This document shows positions 1 through 12,241 of a DNA stretch of 64,000 bases, one piece after another. The number at the start of each line of letters is the position of its first letter. The stretch's first letter is position 1. The notes under the pieces are model-generated. The model ran no database searches and had not been told where the DNA came from. It worked only from the letters and a program-made list of their open reading frames with translations. The translations under genes and the position numbers were made by a program. The stretch comes from Rhodamnia argentea (Eukaryota; Streptophyta; Magnoliopsida; Myrtales; Myrtaceae), in NCBI RefSeq assembly GCF_020921035.1, contig NC_063160.1, forward strand, positions 14,535,095-14,599,094, given 5' to 3'.

Positions 1-1626
1 TTAATAATGAATATTTCGGACAGAAGACAATTCTTTTTAATCTTAATGGGAATTTTATACTGAGTGCACCCAAATCAAAACTAATGGCCATCTGTGGATC
101 GTTACACAGAATCCTTTTCCTTGTCGAGTTGTTGGATGGTAATCGAAACGTGTTTTTTTTTCATGAAATAGTTATCAATGTCTAGCCGACCGCAACTTGA
201 CTCTTCGGGATTACTTTTCAGCATCACTTTTTGTTGCGGAATTCAAATCAAATTTGACTCCCTCGATGGAACCTGTCTTCTAACTATGCCTACTTCCCCT
301 GCTTCCTGAGAAAAAGGTGATAGAAAAGACAGGAAAGGGGGAAAAAAAATTATGCCAAATGAAATTTTAGCTCAATGTGTGACGTAACCTTTGAATTTTT
401 AACTTATTCAATTTGATTTCCGAATAACTGGTGAATATTCAATGTAAACTTCATGTTCGTTCAAACAACGAATCAGCCATTACTCAATAATGATGATGAG
501 GAGTCAACATGTCCATTTTTTATCCATCTACTTTGGAAAAGGAAAGGAAAAAATAAAGCGTTAACACGTCCATCATTATATAATAACATCAATTATTATA
601 TCTCGAATTGAGACAAACATCTTACATGGATAACCTACGTATACCTTCCTTTTTGTCCACCGTTGTAAAAATAACTTGTTTGAAGCTATAATCCACAAAT
701 TCCATTTAATTTGAATCAACAGGACGGTATTAAACATTTTCAAATAGTCTATAGACTAGATTATACATTTACCAATACTTCAAAGACCACATTAAATAAA
801 TTTAAAATCCACGGACGACAGGGGCCAAAGTTCAGTGACTAGCGAAATTATCATGTCTGTCAAGTTCCTGTTGCTTGATCTCGCCAACGTGGCTATTCTC
901 AACCCTTTTCTTCCGCGGATTATTTCAACCAAAACGAGCTTCGCCTTGATCCGCACAATCAAGTATGCACATGCTTGTCACAATCGGCTCTAGGGAAAGT
1001 AGAACCTATAAAACAGCTTAACAGTCATTAACATATTTTCCTTACTTCTGGTTTCGCTTTCCGCCAAGCTGGCGAAAAACCTTATCAAGAGTCAGTAAAA
1101 GATTTCGGCAACTTGAAGCAGACCATGATAGGACTTAGCGAACAGGTTGAATAATTCTAGAATGCCACTTTCAGGATGACCAGAAACCACAAGCAGCAGC
1201 AAAGAACTGTGTCAAGACTAGACCTTTTAACTTGTAAGAAACACCACAGGCTAATATATATCGCAATAAAGCATCCTAAATTTGCATACTCTATTTGCTC
1301 TGTAGTTGATGTAATAAATACCAAAAGAATTGGAACTGGAAGTGTACAAAAAATTAGGATGCTGTTGAAGTGAATATGAACCCAGGGCCAGTACAATCCC
1401 GACAAAATGCTGATACACACCTGCAATTAAATAGGCATAAAGTATTATAAAAAGTATTATAAATGCAGAAAAAGGAATCGTGGAATAAGACACATAAGAG
1501 GAGCGGGAACTAACCAGTCAGTTATCCTGTTCCTGAGAGTAATCTACATCTACAAAAATTTCTCATCTGAAAAGACATCACAAAGCAGGAGCCTGGTTTT
1601 CCTTATAATTTCCATCAACAACATTC
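1..1626. other. AT-rich intergenic DNA, 3' side of the poly(A) polymerase-like gene
   Basis: No convincing gene. About 366-470 and 700-835 hold degraded inverted arms of an AT-rich repeat (phrases like 'ttcaatttgatttccg' and, inverted, 'accacattaaataaattt') that also forms the foldback at 39843-40228. The last few hundred bases before 1627 are probably the 3' UTR of the minus-strand gene. Confidence 0.5.
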
Positions 1627-4600
1627 TCATTTGAAAATATCGGATAGCAGGGGCCTACTACTTTCCTCCTCAACTGATACTTTCCTCTTTCTGTGCTTTG
1701 CCTCCTCCTTTAAAGCTCTTTCAATGATCAACACATTTTCCTGCTTCTTTACGTCTTCGGAAATTGATTCATGCTTCTCAGTTAGGTCCAGCTGGTTTTT
1801 AGACGCTGAATTTTCTGAAGAACACCGCTTTACTGCCTTCACTTGCTGTTTAGTTTCGCCCTTCATATCCTTAGGAATTCCATTAACCCCTAACCTTTCG
1901 CACCTTCTTTTCTTCACAACAACCTTTTGTTCAAAAGGACTGCATCTCTCCCCATCAAACTTTTGTTTTTCATCAACACCACCTTTGAGCAATTCAGAAC
2001 TTGACACTGCTTGACTGCTCTTATTATCATCCTTGAACACCTCGTGAGCTATGAAATGGCTTAGAGATGACCGTTCATTCTGTTTACTGACAATGGTTTT
2101 TTGTTGATACCCAACAGCATCCATGAGCTTCTTACCCTCAACAGCCTCCTCTCCTTGCACTACTCCGCCACTCATAGTATTCAGAATGATTTTGCCAAGA
2201 ACGTGTCTTGTTTCACGAAGAAAACCCTTACCAAGTAACTCATAGCTAATTTCAAAACACTCTCTCCCATCATTGTAAGATACAACATCACTAACCAGCA
2301 CTTGAAAAATTTCTCTAACATTATTTGCCACCTGCTCTTGGATGACCACCTAAAGGAGAACAATCATGTTATGTATACTGGTATATGAGCGAAGCATATT
2401 CAGTTAAGCAATTGCAGCACGAAAATTTTTGACAAGTAATCCGATTGGGACAGCAATGATTACTCAAGTCCTCACTCCTCCTAATTGGATATTTGGCGTG
2501 TAAACTGCAGATAAGGATTCGACTAGTGAGATCTTCAATAGGACTCTCTTTTTTTATTTTTTATTTTTTTGGGTCGAAAATAGGACTCTCTATTCAATAG
2601 CCCTAATATGAGGTACTTAAGGTATACTGGGTTTTCCATATGACTAGTCATGTAACTTGAGTGCCAGTGCCTAACACAATATACAAAGAGATCTTTTTTA
2701 TGCCAATAACTAAAGAAATCATGAAAATTAATACACAAAGGATATCTTAGATAATTGTTTATGCTATCTAACATCGCAGATTTAGTATGCTTGATGAACA
2801 TGTCTCACAAGGATATCTTTCGTCAAATAATATGGTGTCTACATCTAATATCCATTACAGAGAAGCAATTTAAGCATGTTTTCCTCGTTATCATAAGCTT
2901 TCCGTCCCCCCGAAGTCCGCTAAGGTTAATATGTGCTGGTCCACATTAGTAATTGGTATTTGAATATTATATATGGTGGACTATGTTAATTAGTTTATAA
3001 TTGTATATTGTCACATAGTAAAGAAAAAATTGCATCAAAGATCAATCAGCTCTTTTCACGTGCATTGAAAATGCCAAATACATTAATTATTCATTTGAGG
3101 GAGAATGCTACATTACAATTGGCTACATAGATAGGACATAGGAGTACTTGGTATTGACCCAAAAACATTAAAAGTTCACGGAGAATTTAAGAAACTTCCA
3201 CCACATTAATATATAGCTCTCGAGGGCAAATTATGTCAAAAGTTCAGCAAAATCCCTTGACCGAACTTTCAAATGAAAAGAAGAATGTTAACTTGGTGCA
3301 TTGGATTTTTCAATGTCATGAATTAGGTTTAACCATATGTGTTTAAAACCCACATTAAATGCTTCTGAAGTAATGTACATAGAATTCCGCATTTATGGAC
3401 TCTATGCTCTCGAAAATATGCTGATTACATTTTCTTGCTTTATGCATTAATGAGGTGTTTGGTAATATATTGCCAGTAGGAAATAGTTATTCTTTTGCAC
3501 AAAATTGTTTATCTTACTTAAGAGTTCAATGAAGTTTCTATTAATAATAGGTGAACGAACCCCGTTTTTACTCCATGTTCCATTTTATAAATGACTTATA
3601 TCACTCCATTGTCATTAGTGTTTCCCTAAAAGAATGAAAATTTAAGAAACCCACAATGGTGGAACCAATCAAATAGAAGTAATTAGGAAAAGTAGAGAAA
3701 AGGGATTGAAGATGAGCTAAATTAGGGATGTAATTAAAGAAAAAATGAAACTGATGAAAAGGAGAAAACAGTGGGATGGGGGAGGCAGAATGGGGCCCAC
3801 AAAGAGAGGACAAATAAGATCGGAAAAATGAGGTGGAACCTGGATTTATATCCTCCCTTGCTGCACAATTTACAAATTCTCAAAGTAGTAGTTGGGCACT
3901 ATTGACATAAAAGGGTGACAAAGGACAATAAAAACAAAAGAGGAAGGGAAGAATATGGGATGGACGTAGACGTGCTCCAAGTGCCTGTTATAAAATGTTT
4001 TAGATATCACCAAAGCAAAGTTGAAAAACAGTGCATTACAAACTCAATGACCTCATCGTTGGCACTAGTTGGGTAAAAATTTATGTTCAATTACATAACA
4101 AAGTGAGGGCCTATGTGGCGGTCTTGGATGGCCAAACTACCAGAGAGATAAGTAGTGACGTACGCATGTATATGTGAGAGAGAGACAGAGAACAGAATGG
4201 GGTGGACTTGTTTTATTGTGTTCCCACAGAAAAGCAATGACTCGAGAAAGGTTAATATCACCCTATCAACATAACATTAGGCCCCTGGATTGAATCTTCC
4301 ACAGCAAAGGACAGGAGTCTCACATAGGTGGCATATAGAAAACAATAAGTGCACATCTCATGTCCAGTAGATAAAATGAATAGCATACTTACCAAACCAG
4401 AACAAGTGGAATGTGGATATCTGCTCATCGATTCAATTAGTCTGTCCGTATCACTTAAGATAGAGACAGATTCTTGCACCAATGACGCTAAATTCCTAAC
4501 GCTTTCTGCAAGTGCTGATTTATAACTAGATGATCCTGAGATCTCAGGTACAAAATTTACTTCCAGTTTAGCACGTTTATTTGCAAATTGGGAAGCTCCT

Positions 4601-7600
4601 TTCCATTTCCCATAATATAGAGTTGATGCAAAAGCCCAAATTACTAAAGCATCTTGAGGGTTCTTCACTAATGCCAAGTGAAAGGCCAATAGTCCAATCC
4701 TGTCATATTGAAGTAGGGTCAGCTGCACCTTTTGTACGCATAAGATAACAGAATGATTAGAAGCAACACAGCAGAATGTGAATGACCACCCACCACAAAG
4801 TGCAGTCTGAAGGCTGAGCGCACGAAACCACTTTGTCCAAATTGTACATTAATCTCTAACAAACAAGATATCAGTATTAGATGAAAGGATAGAAGATTTG
4901 AAGTAATTTACATTCTAGGATACACTAAATAGACAACTTCTGAGAAACATTTGATATTTACAAGGAACATATAAAGCTGCTGTCTGGAACTGCACCAGAA
5001 CTTTTTAGCTTTTCACAAAATGATAACGGCAGGAAAATTGAAAAAAAAAAGACGATGAGGGACGTAAGAGAGTTCCCTAATTTACTCAAACTTGAATCTA
5101 TCAAGAGAAAGCAACTATACTTCCAGCATGACGTTTCCATAAGTTAAATCAATCTTGCATGGTGTCTGTGCCCAAAATTAACCAGAAGGACAAGCTATGT
5201 TGATTGTAAAACCATAGCAGAAGAAACCTTACCATCAACATCAAGGAGCTTTGGGCAGAGTGCCCCCTATTCTGCTGATCAAGATACGCTGCCTGCAACA
5301 TGTACTACTGTTAGAAATAACCTCATTATAACTTAGAAATAACTTACACTATGCAAAGAAAGCAACAAAAACAGCTGACATGAAATGGGAGAATAATCTC
5401 GAGTAGCCTAAGTCTCTGAAGCAGACAGAGAGAAGATTCAGCAGCTCCATAGGATAGCATAGAATTCACCTCCAACATTAGCCTGTCCTGGAAAAGGATA
5501 TGTAAGACAGAGCATCAGCTAGAGGTAAGAAAAGGTACTTCTAGCTAATGATTTCCCCACAATATGAAAGGAGAAAAGTGCATGCCAGAAATGAAGAACA
5601 TAGATAAAATATTCCATCAGTGGTCCTAGCCCGATAAACAATTCCAAAACCATAGTTATCTTCTTGAAGACAGTAATTCTACATCAGTACCTTGTTTAAA
5701 CGTGTAATGGATGACGAGAGACTACCAATTGCAATTTCAATATCCCTGGACAATGCCAAACCCAGACGAGCTGCAATTCTCACTCCGCGCAGGATTCTTG
5801 CTGCATGAATGACTTATATGTGATTGTCTATCTAGTTTTACTTTGCCATTTTGATAGGGATTGACCAATAATTTTGCTTAAAATTTTCGCTATAGAAAGA
5901 AAGACATACCACAATCCTCTTCAAAAGACAACTGGGCAGGGATTATAGTCCTAAGCTGGGTATCAAGCGAAAGAAATGATGTAAACTTCAAGTAGTCAAA
6001 TAGCAAAGAAACAGTAAAGATGAATACAAGCATTGATACCAAAGGAAGTAAAGAGTAACCTTCAAAGATCTCACATCTTCCATTGCATTGGTGTAGTCAT
6101 AAATTTTGTTCTCTGATGGATCAAAGAATAAACTGCAAATGAAGTATGAAGGTACAGTTACTATGGAAGCAAAATCGGCTAGAAAGTTCAGTACGAGCAT
6201 CAGCAGCTGACAAAATAATTTATCTGGAAAACAAAGGTTATTTCACCAGGATGAGGCTATCAAAAAAATATTCTTGATACTGATGAGCACCTTTAAGACC
6301 ATTGGATTTGATAGCAGTTGGAACCAGAAAATATGTTATATTACCCATTAACCAGCCTCTCCCCACAAGGTAAACATCTAGAATATCTGAATGACATAGA
6401 GACCATTATAGAAAATGTGCCTGAGCACCAGCTGAAAGTGCTCCTGGTTTGTTCAACCACTTTCAAGGGCATTTTGGTTTTCACGCTTTTTTGTCATGAC
6501 AGATCAGCCCACACCAATGCAATTTTGCTTATGCAGAAAGTCCAAAGAACTATCAAACTTGTTCAAATAAAAGAAAGAGTCAGTAAAGTCTCAGTTGAAA
6601 CCCCTTGAGTATCTTCTTATAGCCCCCACATCTCAACCATAAATTGAACAAATAAGAAGCATTCGCTCATGAAAGTAAGATTGGCCCTGAGGCATATGTC
6701 TAAGCCGCAGTATCCCTGTTATTTCCATCGTGCATCCTTGATGCTTCCAAAATTAGAGATTTTACATCTACGTTGGTACACCTAGATGTATCTGATAAGT
6801 ATTTGGCATATCGGGCTTGTACCTGTATCTGATTGGGGTACAAATCAAAGGACTTATCTGAGCTTCCACGACACGAATTAAGCCGTAATTTTGCCAAAAC
6901 AGGAATAAAAATGAAGAAAAGAATATCCTACCTGTTTATTGTGAAGTCCCTATGCACCGAGTCCTTCCAAAGGATGAAGTCCTTTTCACTGCAGCCACTT
7001 GGCATGCAAGAAAAGATAACCTTCTCCTTTCCTTCTGCCCTCTTTGCCATTGTCTTAAAGCTGGACACCTTCTCCAAAACACATGCAGTAAAACATCAGC
7101 AAATGCTAAATGCGAAGTAGCAGAGACAATTAAACAAGTCAAATCTCTAGAAGTAAACCAGAGAATATCAGCAAAGATATATCCACCAACTAACCTCTAC
7201 AACAGAACCTTTAATCCGGACCCTACATATTGGGAATCGCTTTCCAACAATATCGCAACGATGAAATCTTTCCTTCACCTGATAGGAGACGTTGAAAAAC
7301 TAATTCAATGTCTGAACTTTACTGGTTGGGTGTTTTCTCGTGCCAACAAAAGTAGAGAAAAAACAGAGCAACCTGCTGTAAATCAGCTGAGGTAATGACA
7401 TCAAAATCTTTTGGAATCCTATTCAAAATTAGGTCTCTGACACATCCGCCAACTAGATAAGCATTAAATCCTGCGTGTCATCGCAAAATAGACAAATCAC
7501 GTCATAACTACTAAGTTACTGCCAGCTGCATGTCATATGCAGAAATACAATGACGCCAATGTCTTTTATTCATGGCGAAGTTTAATACAGGAAAAACACT

Positions 7601-8274
7601 GATGAGTAATAGAGAAGACCTCCACTCTATCAAATATCATGATTCAAGTATGAATAATATGTCTCTCCCTCCGTGAGAATAGAGAAAAGTATCCAGCAAG
7701 TTACCAAGCTAAAAGCAGGCCATGGAATCAAGTCATTACCGCCACAAACCATGTGTCGACAACTCTAAAAGAGAAAAAAAGAAAAGAACGAGAGAAAAAC
7801 AAGATAAAGCGCATTGGACCTGCATCGCGAAGCAACGCCAGGACGGTCCAAGGAGATTTCGGGATCAAACGACCTGTTACTCCACAGGACCTCGCATCAT
7901 ACGTCTTCCACGTTGACATATCGATCTCAACTGAATCACCACCAAATTTGAACAACGCAAACTTAATCTCCCTATCGAACAAACGTGAAAAATGGTACGT
8001 GAATCCCACAGAAAGCAGTGCACTTGCATCAGTAAGTTACTGTACCCAGATGTTGGTCATCGTCGGAGCTCGCCTCCGCTTGCTCCTGAGCCTGCAACTC
8101 CCCTCCAGCGAGCATGCGGTTCAATCTCTGAACAAAGAGGGGAAAAAAGAAATCGATGACGAAACCAGGTAGGCTCACCAACCGTTTGATGAATTGGCGC
8201 AACAAAGAAGAAAACCCAGTGAGAGAGAGAGACCGGAAGTGGGCATAGCGCCTTGAGGCGAGAGAGCACACCAT
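1627..8274 (-). CDS. Poly(A) polymerase / tRNA nucleotidyltransferase (CCA-type) family protein, 14 exons
   Basis: Exons, 5' to 3': 8274-8179, 8127-8046, 7930-7820, 7470-7373, 7278-7195, 7068-6932, 6132-6060, 5955-5910, 5800-5691, 5487-5380, 5292-5233, 4855-4794, 4699-4393, 2349-1627. All join in phase (699 codons, 698 aa). The head domain is clear: [13 protein letters not shown] (residues 97-109) followed by PKDFDV, whose two aspartates (118, 120) are the expected metal ligands of class II nucleotidyltransferases. Next come [17 protein letters not shown], then [14 protein letters not shown], then the RNA-binding-like stretch with [19 protein letters not shown]. The last exon encodes a lysine-rich, low-complexity tail typical of the long plant members. 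Family knowledge says such enzymes add nucleotides to RNA 3' ends; the plant paralogues are poorly characterised, so substrate is unknown. The N-terminus ([15 protein letters not shown]) is Arg/Ser-rich and acidic-free, which suggests organelle targeting. A rival start at 8299 with donor at 8182 also keeps frame. The 2 kb intron before the last exon is the least certain join. Confidence 0.85.
2350..4392 (-). other. Large last intron (about 2 kb) of the poly(A) polymerase-like gene
   Basis: The donor is GTAAGT directly after ...CSGL (4393) and the acceptor CTCCTTTAG precedes 2349. The intron is AT-rich with no recognised gene. Because the C-terminal exon lies so far away, transcripts ending inside this intron could encode a protein without the lysine-rich tail. 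Confidence 0.55.
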
Positions 8275-8299
8275 TACCGGCTCTCAGGCACGCCGCCAT

Positions 8300-9107
8300 G
8301 ACGATTCGAAGCAAGAATCACGGCATCGTCAAGAGAAGAGAGTGAGTTCAGGAGGTCGAGGGAATCATCCGCAGACGCGCGAGGTTTTTGTTTGCGAAGC
8401 GGGCCGACCTTCCCCCCCAATTTAGGATTTTTAGAGACTGAGAAAAAATTAGATAAAGATTTCGACCAAAAAAAAAAACTAGATAAAGACAATCTCTATA
8501 TCTGTATAAATATAACATTGCTGACTAGATCAGGATTATACATAATATGTATTAAAAAGACCGCTTATATTTCTCCTTTTTGTGTTTGGCGGCGGAACGA
8601 GGATATTTAAATGTAAATTTACTTTAAAACTCGTGTAAATAATGTATAGCCTTTTAGGGCAAATTGCCTTCCGAAATTTCGATTTTGCGATGTGCCCTCC
8701 AAATTTCGGAAATGACGTCGTATCTCGTCTTGTGACATTGATTGGGACCAATTCTTGCTTGGATCTCCGATCACGGGCTACGGAAAGTTCTTCATAAAAG
8801 TGCATGCATGTAAAAAAATAGAAGAACAGTTCAAACATGTGTTACATGTAAAAGAGGACGGGATTAAAGTCCCAACCAGAATTTAATGAGAGTCAACCCC
8901 AAATGTACATCAATATATAGTGCCGAGATATGGTTTTCCCCCGTGTTCTTGTATTTTTTTTTTTTCATACATATAGATGATATGTGACCAATTTGGCTTT
9001 CATGAATAATCATGTGGCGAGACATGCGAGAAAATTTTGGCTGGAGGCAATGCTAGGAAGCATGTAGCCACAAATTTCAAAAAGTCGAAGGGAATAATTG
9101 CGTGTCG
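8300..9107. other. Upstream region of the poly(A) polymerase-like gene
   Basis: This holds the probable 5' UTR and promoter of the minus-strand gene, followed by AT-rich DNA without a recognised gene or repeat. Confidence 0.4.
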
Positions 9108-9115
9108 GGATATAA

Positions 9116-9628
9116 GTTATGAAGCATTGACACTCTCGAGTGGCTTTTGTGTCGTGTCGGATGCGTGTTGGACACCTGTTACTCTTCGACACTCGTGTCG
9201 GGTGTTAGACATCCAACACGTGGTCAACGTTCGGGACATGCCGGCGATACTCAAGTTCGATATCGCAACATGGCACTTCAACACGCACGGGGTCAATTTT
9301 AAACATTTTTAATAAAATTATGATCAAAATGTAAATCTATCAAAAATATGTATACTTAAGTCATTCCCACCATCCCAAAATTAATATATCGAGCCAACCC
9401 AAAGAACTTAATTGCGAATTTATAAGAGAAAAAGAAAAAGAAGCAGCAACAACTCGGTACTAATATATGTATATGTATATGCATATGTACAATACTAGTA
9501 TCATATATGTACAAAAACACATATTTAATATACAACGTGTCCCAACATGTTGAAATTATTTATTTTTTTAATTAATGACATGCCGGCGTGTCGTGTCACT
9601 TGTCACGTATTGGTGTCGGTGCTACTTA
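9116..9628. mobile_element. Non-autonomous DNA transposon (MITE-like), CGTGTC-rich ends
   Basis: The ends are loosely inverted: the left reads tgaagcattgacactc and the right, reverse complemented, reads taagtagcaccgacac. The sequence just inside each end is dense in GTGTCG/CGACAC words; the middle is AT-rich. An 8 bp match, ggatataa, flanks it at 9108-9115 and 9629-9636 and extends to 12 bases with one mismatch, which looks like a target-site duplication. The 8-12 bp size fits hAT or Mutator-like elements; I cannot decide which. No transposase is encoded. Confidence 0.6.
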
Positions 9629-9764
9629 GGATATAACTTACCACTATCCTGAAAATGTGGATTTTTTTTTTGAAAAATGGAGTTTTTTTTTTTTTTTTGG
9701 TGGAAAGAAAAGTGGAGTTTGATAAATGACATTCTGTAATGGAAATAGCCCCTTCCTTTGCATT

Positions 9765-10040
9765 TAGAGGTGGCCAAATGGACCCGTGGGCCGGGAACCG
9801 GCTAGTTGACCGGCCCGTTGACTGGCCCGGAACCGGCCCTTTGACCGGGCTCACGGTTCCAACCCGGAACCGGAACCGGCTCGGAACCGCCGGTTCCGAT
9901 CCGATTTTAAAAAAAAAAAAAGGAAGGAGGTCAGGTGAAAAGAGCAAGTGGGCCTTGGAACCGGAATCGGCCCGGAACCGGCGGTTCCAAACCTGGAACA
10001 GGAATCGAAACCGGCGGTTCCGTGGAACCGGCCACCTCTA
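9765..10040. mobile_element. hAT-type MITE, 276 bp, rich in GGAACCGG words
   Basis: Perfect 11 bp terminal inverted repeats, TAGAGGTGGCC at the left and GGCCACCTCTA at the right. The flanking 8-mers are tttgcatt (9757-9764) and tgtgcatt (10041-10048), matching at 7 of 8 bases, as expected for an older hAT target-site duplication. The interior is full of GGAACCGG / CCGGTTCC words in both orientations, so a transcript could fold on itself. Non-coding. Confidence 0.8.
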
Positions 10041-10089
10041 TGTGCATTTATATTTATGTTATTTATTTTGCCGTAGCTTTTTTTTGGTA

Positions 10090-10210
10090 AGGATTTTGCC
10101 GTAGCTTTTGGCATTGCTATTTCTCTATTTTTCCTATTAACAAAAAGGAAATGATACTATAGACAATAAGAGATTTACAATTTTTTTATACTGTATTGGA
10201 AAAATCTCTC
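10090..10210. repeat. Diverged direct repeat, copy 1 (copy 2 at 10670-10780)
   Basis: The two copies share phrases such as 'ctatttttcctattaacaaa', 'atgatactatag' and 'aataagagatt', followed by an 'aaaatctct' plus T-tract. They bracket the decayed zinc-finger promoter copy, so the duplication that produced that relic probably had more than one step. Confidence 0.6.
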
Positions 10211-10249
10211 TCTCTTTTTTTTTTTTTTTTTTCCGTGGCAACAGGCTTA

Positions 10250-10500
10250 CTTTATAATGAACCATCGCAACCTTTCGTCCACACCACTTGAGCATAACCA
10301 AACTGGCATTAATCACCACTTCCGGAAATTCGTTTTTCCAAACAACGAAAGTAAAAATCAACGCAATGAAATTTCCACAGGCGCCATAAATTGCGAAACC
10401 CTCTCGTCGAAACTCACTTTATCGTATACGTAAATGTTTCAATTATCTTTCTTGTTCATGAGCAACCACATGACAAATCTGCTATCGAGTTATGTTGTAC
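10250..10500 (+). pseudogene. Relic of the promoter, leader and start of a duplicated zinc-finger gene
   Basis: This stretch aligns along its length with 12030-12262, the promoter, leader and first codons of the zinc-finger gene. Shared blocks include 'aaccatcgcaaccttt', 'cattaatcaccac/gttccg', 'gaaaccctct', and 'gttcatgagcaacc' at the start codon. After ATGAGCAAC the relic diverges and soon meets a stop, with no zinc finger. The TATA box of the intact copy (12127-12135) is mutated here to a non-TATA AT-rich string. It is probably a dead tandem copy of which only the 5' end remains. Confidence 0.75.
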
Positions 10501-10669
10501 AGATTGAAATGTCCTGTGCACGTGGTACATATTGATATCACGAATAAAAAAAAAAAAAAGGATTTCACATAGTATAACATCTAGACAACACATGGATCTT
10601 TACCTAATTACAGAAAAAATATAGCTTAGTGCACACGTCGTTAATAGTTTTGATTTATTTTTGCTGTAC

Positions 10670-10780
10670 TTTGGGCATCTTTATTTATCTATTTTTCCTC
10701 TTAACAAAAGGCAATGATGCTATAGAGAATAAGAGATTGATATTTATGTAACGCATTGGCAAAATCTCTTTTTTTTTTCT
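10670..10780. repeat. Diverged direct repeat, copy 2
   Basis: Partner of 10090-10210, same order of motifs, including 'caatgatgctatagagaat' and a following T-tract. Confidence 0.6.
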
Positions 10781-10983
10781 TGGCGTGGACAATCGAAATA
10801 TCTAATTTATCAAGAGTTATAATAAGGTACAACTCCTTTGACAACAAGAATCGCTCATGTGAACATGGATCCTTCCCGAGAGATATCGCCAAATTACTTG
10901 CTAAACAAGCTTTGTAGAAGTTTTAAGTATGTTCGGCCGTTCTCTTTAGAATTACGGCATGACTGGATGAATAAAAGAAAGTG

Positions 10984-11425
10984 AGTTAATTTCACGAAAA
11001 ATTCCAAATTGATGCACATGTAATAAATTTATCCAAAACTAAATTTTTTTATCACAAAAAATTTCAAGCTGATACTCATGTAATAAATTTACCCTAAACT
11101 AATTTTTTGACCATGAAAAAATCTCAAACTGATTCACGTGTGATAAATCCACTCTCCGTTAATTTTTCTGAAATTATATTAATACCACAAAAAACCTCAA
11201 AATGGTATACTAATGACAAACGAAGGGTAAAAACCTCATATCGGTACACTCGTCAACTCTCATGTATTATCTAACTCAGCTATTCGATAGTAAAATTTTG
11301 ACGGAAACTAATGGAGGATAAATTTGTTATACATGTACCAATTTGAAATTTTTGGTGTTAAAAAAATAGTTTGGGAAAAATTTGTTACATGTATATTAGT
11401 TTGGGATTTTTCGTGACATTAACCC
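10984..11425. mobile_element. AT-rich foldback element with internal tandem units
   Basis: The left arm starts gagttaatttcacgaaaaat and the right arm, reverse complemented, starts gggttaatgtcacgaaaaat; the similarity continues for well over 50 bases. Within the left arm a unit of about 60 bp (cacgaaaaaattc...catgtaataaattt...aaactaa) recurs about three times. Non-coding; probably a MITE. Confidence 0.6.
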
Positions 11426-12029
11426 AAATAAATTTGATAATTGAACTTCCTTTCCATTTTATCAAGCCCTAGAACTCGCCCCAATCGCAATACATGGTAA
11501 AGTTTTTCTCACATAAGTGATTAATTTTAAGAACTCATAAGTGGCGGTTAAATTTTTCTCGGTCCCTCAATATAAATTTCGGATGCCTTTGGTCATATTT
11601 TTATTTTTCTCCGTTTCCATATATTTTTTTCATTTAGGTTAAGTTCATATTATAAAAAAAATATTTTTTTTCTGTTTTTGCTCGAGGAGACTTCTTTTAT
11701 CAGTACGCTCAAAAAAATATCCGAATAATTCATTTCATCATTTTTTTTTTATAATCGAGGTTTCCCACGTGCAATGGACTATTCCTCGGAGTGGTAGGGG
11801 TATACCAATACCACCGGGTAAGTCCTCAAGACGTGGTCGTTGGAAGTCATTATTTTATTTATGTATTTTTCTCTACCTTTTTTTTGGGAGAGTCTTTTTA
11901 TCTACCTTAAATTTGGCAAAAAAAGAGGGGGGAGAAAATTGGTTGTGCTTTTTATTAGTCTCATATAAACCTTTCATCATCCATTTTCGCGCAAAAATCT
12001 GCAAATGATTGCCCGCTAAAGCAACACTT
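11426..12029. other. AT-rich intergenic DNA upstream of the zinc-finger gene
   Basis: T-tracts and no recognised gene. It leads into the duplicated promoter block that begins near 12030. Confidence 0.4.
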
Positions 12030-12126
12030 GTGGAATGGCGGCAATCGTACAAACCATCGCAACCTTTGGTGCATAAACCAATCCGTCATTAATCACCAGT
12101 TCCGAAAAAACCTCCTCTTCCGACAG

Positions 12127-12135
12127 TATAAAATA
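12127..12135 (+). promoter_or_regulatory. Probable TATA box of the zinc-finger gene
   Basis: TATAAAATA lies 115 bases before the ATG, so transcription would start near 12160 with a leader of about 80 bases. The upstream relic copy has lost this motif. Confidence 0.55.
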
Positions 12136-12241
12136 AGCTCAACGCGATCGGATTTTCTCGGACACAACAACTGTGAAACCCTCTTCTCGAAACTCCAGTC
12201 CGACGTATTCGCAGTGTGTCTCGCGATCATCTTCATCGTTC

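Noticed and set aside
7722-8172. Plus-strand frames across 7.7-8.2 kb
   Set aside because: Antisense to exons 2 and 3 of the poly(A) polymerase-like gene, whose spliced protein matches its family.
10984-11425. Repeated 60 bp units as a CRISPR array
   Set aside because: Units are diverged, AT-rich and part of an inverted structure in plant nuclear DNA.
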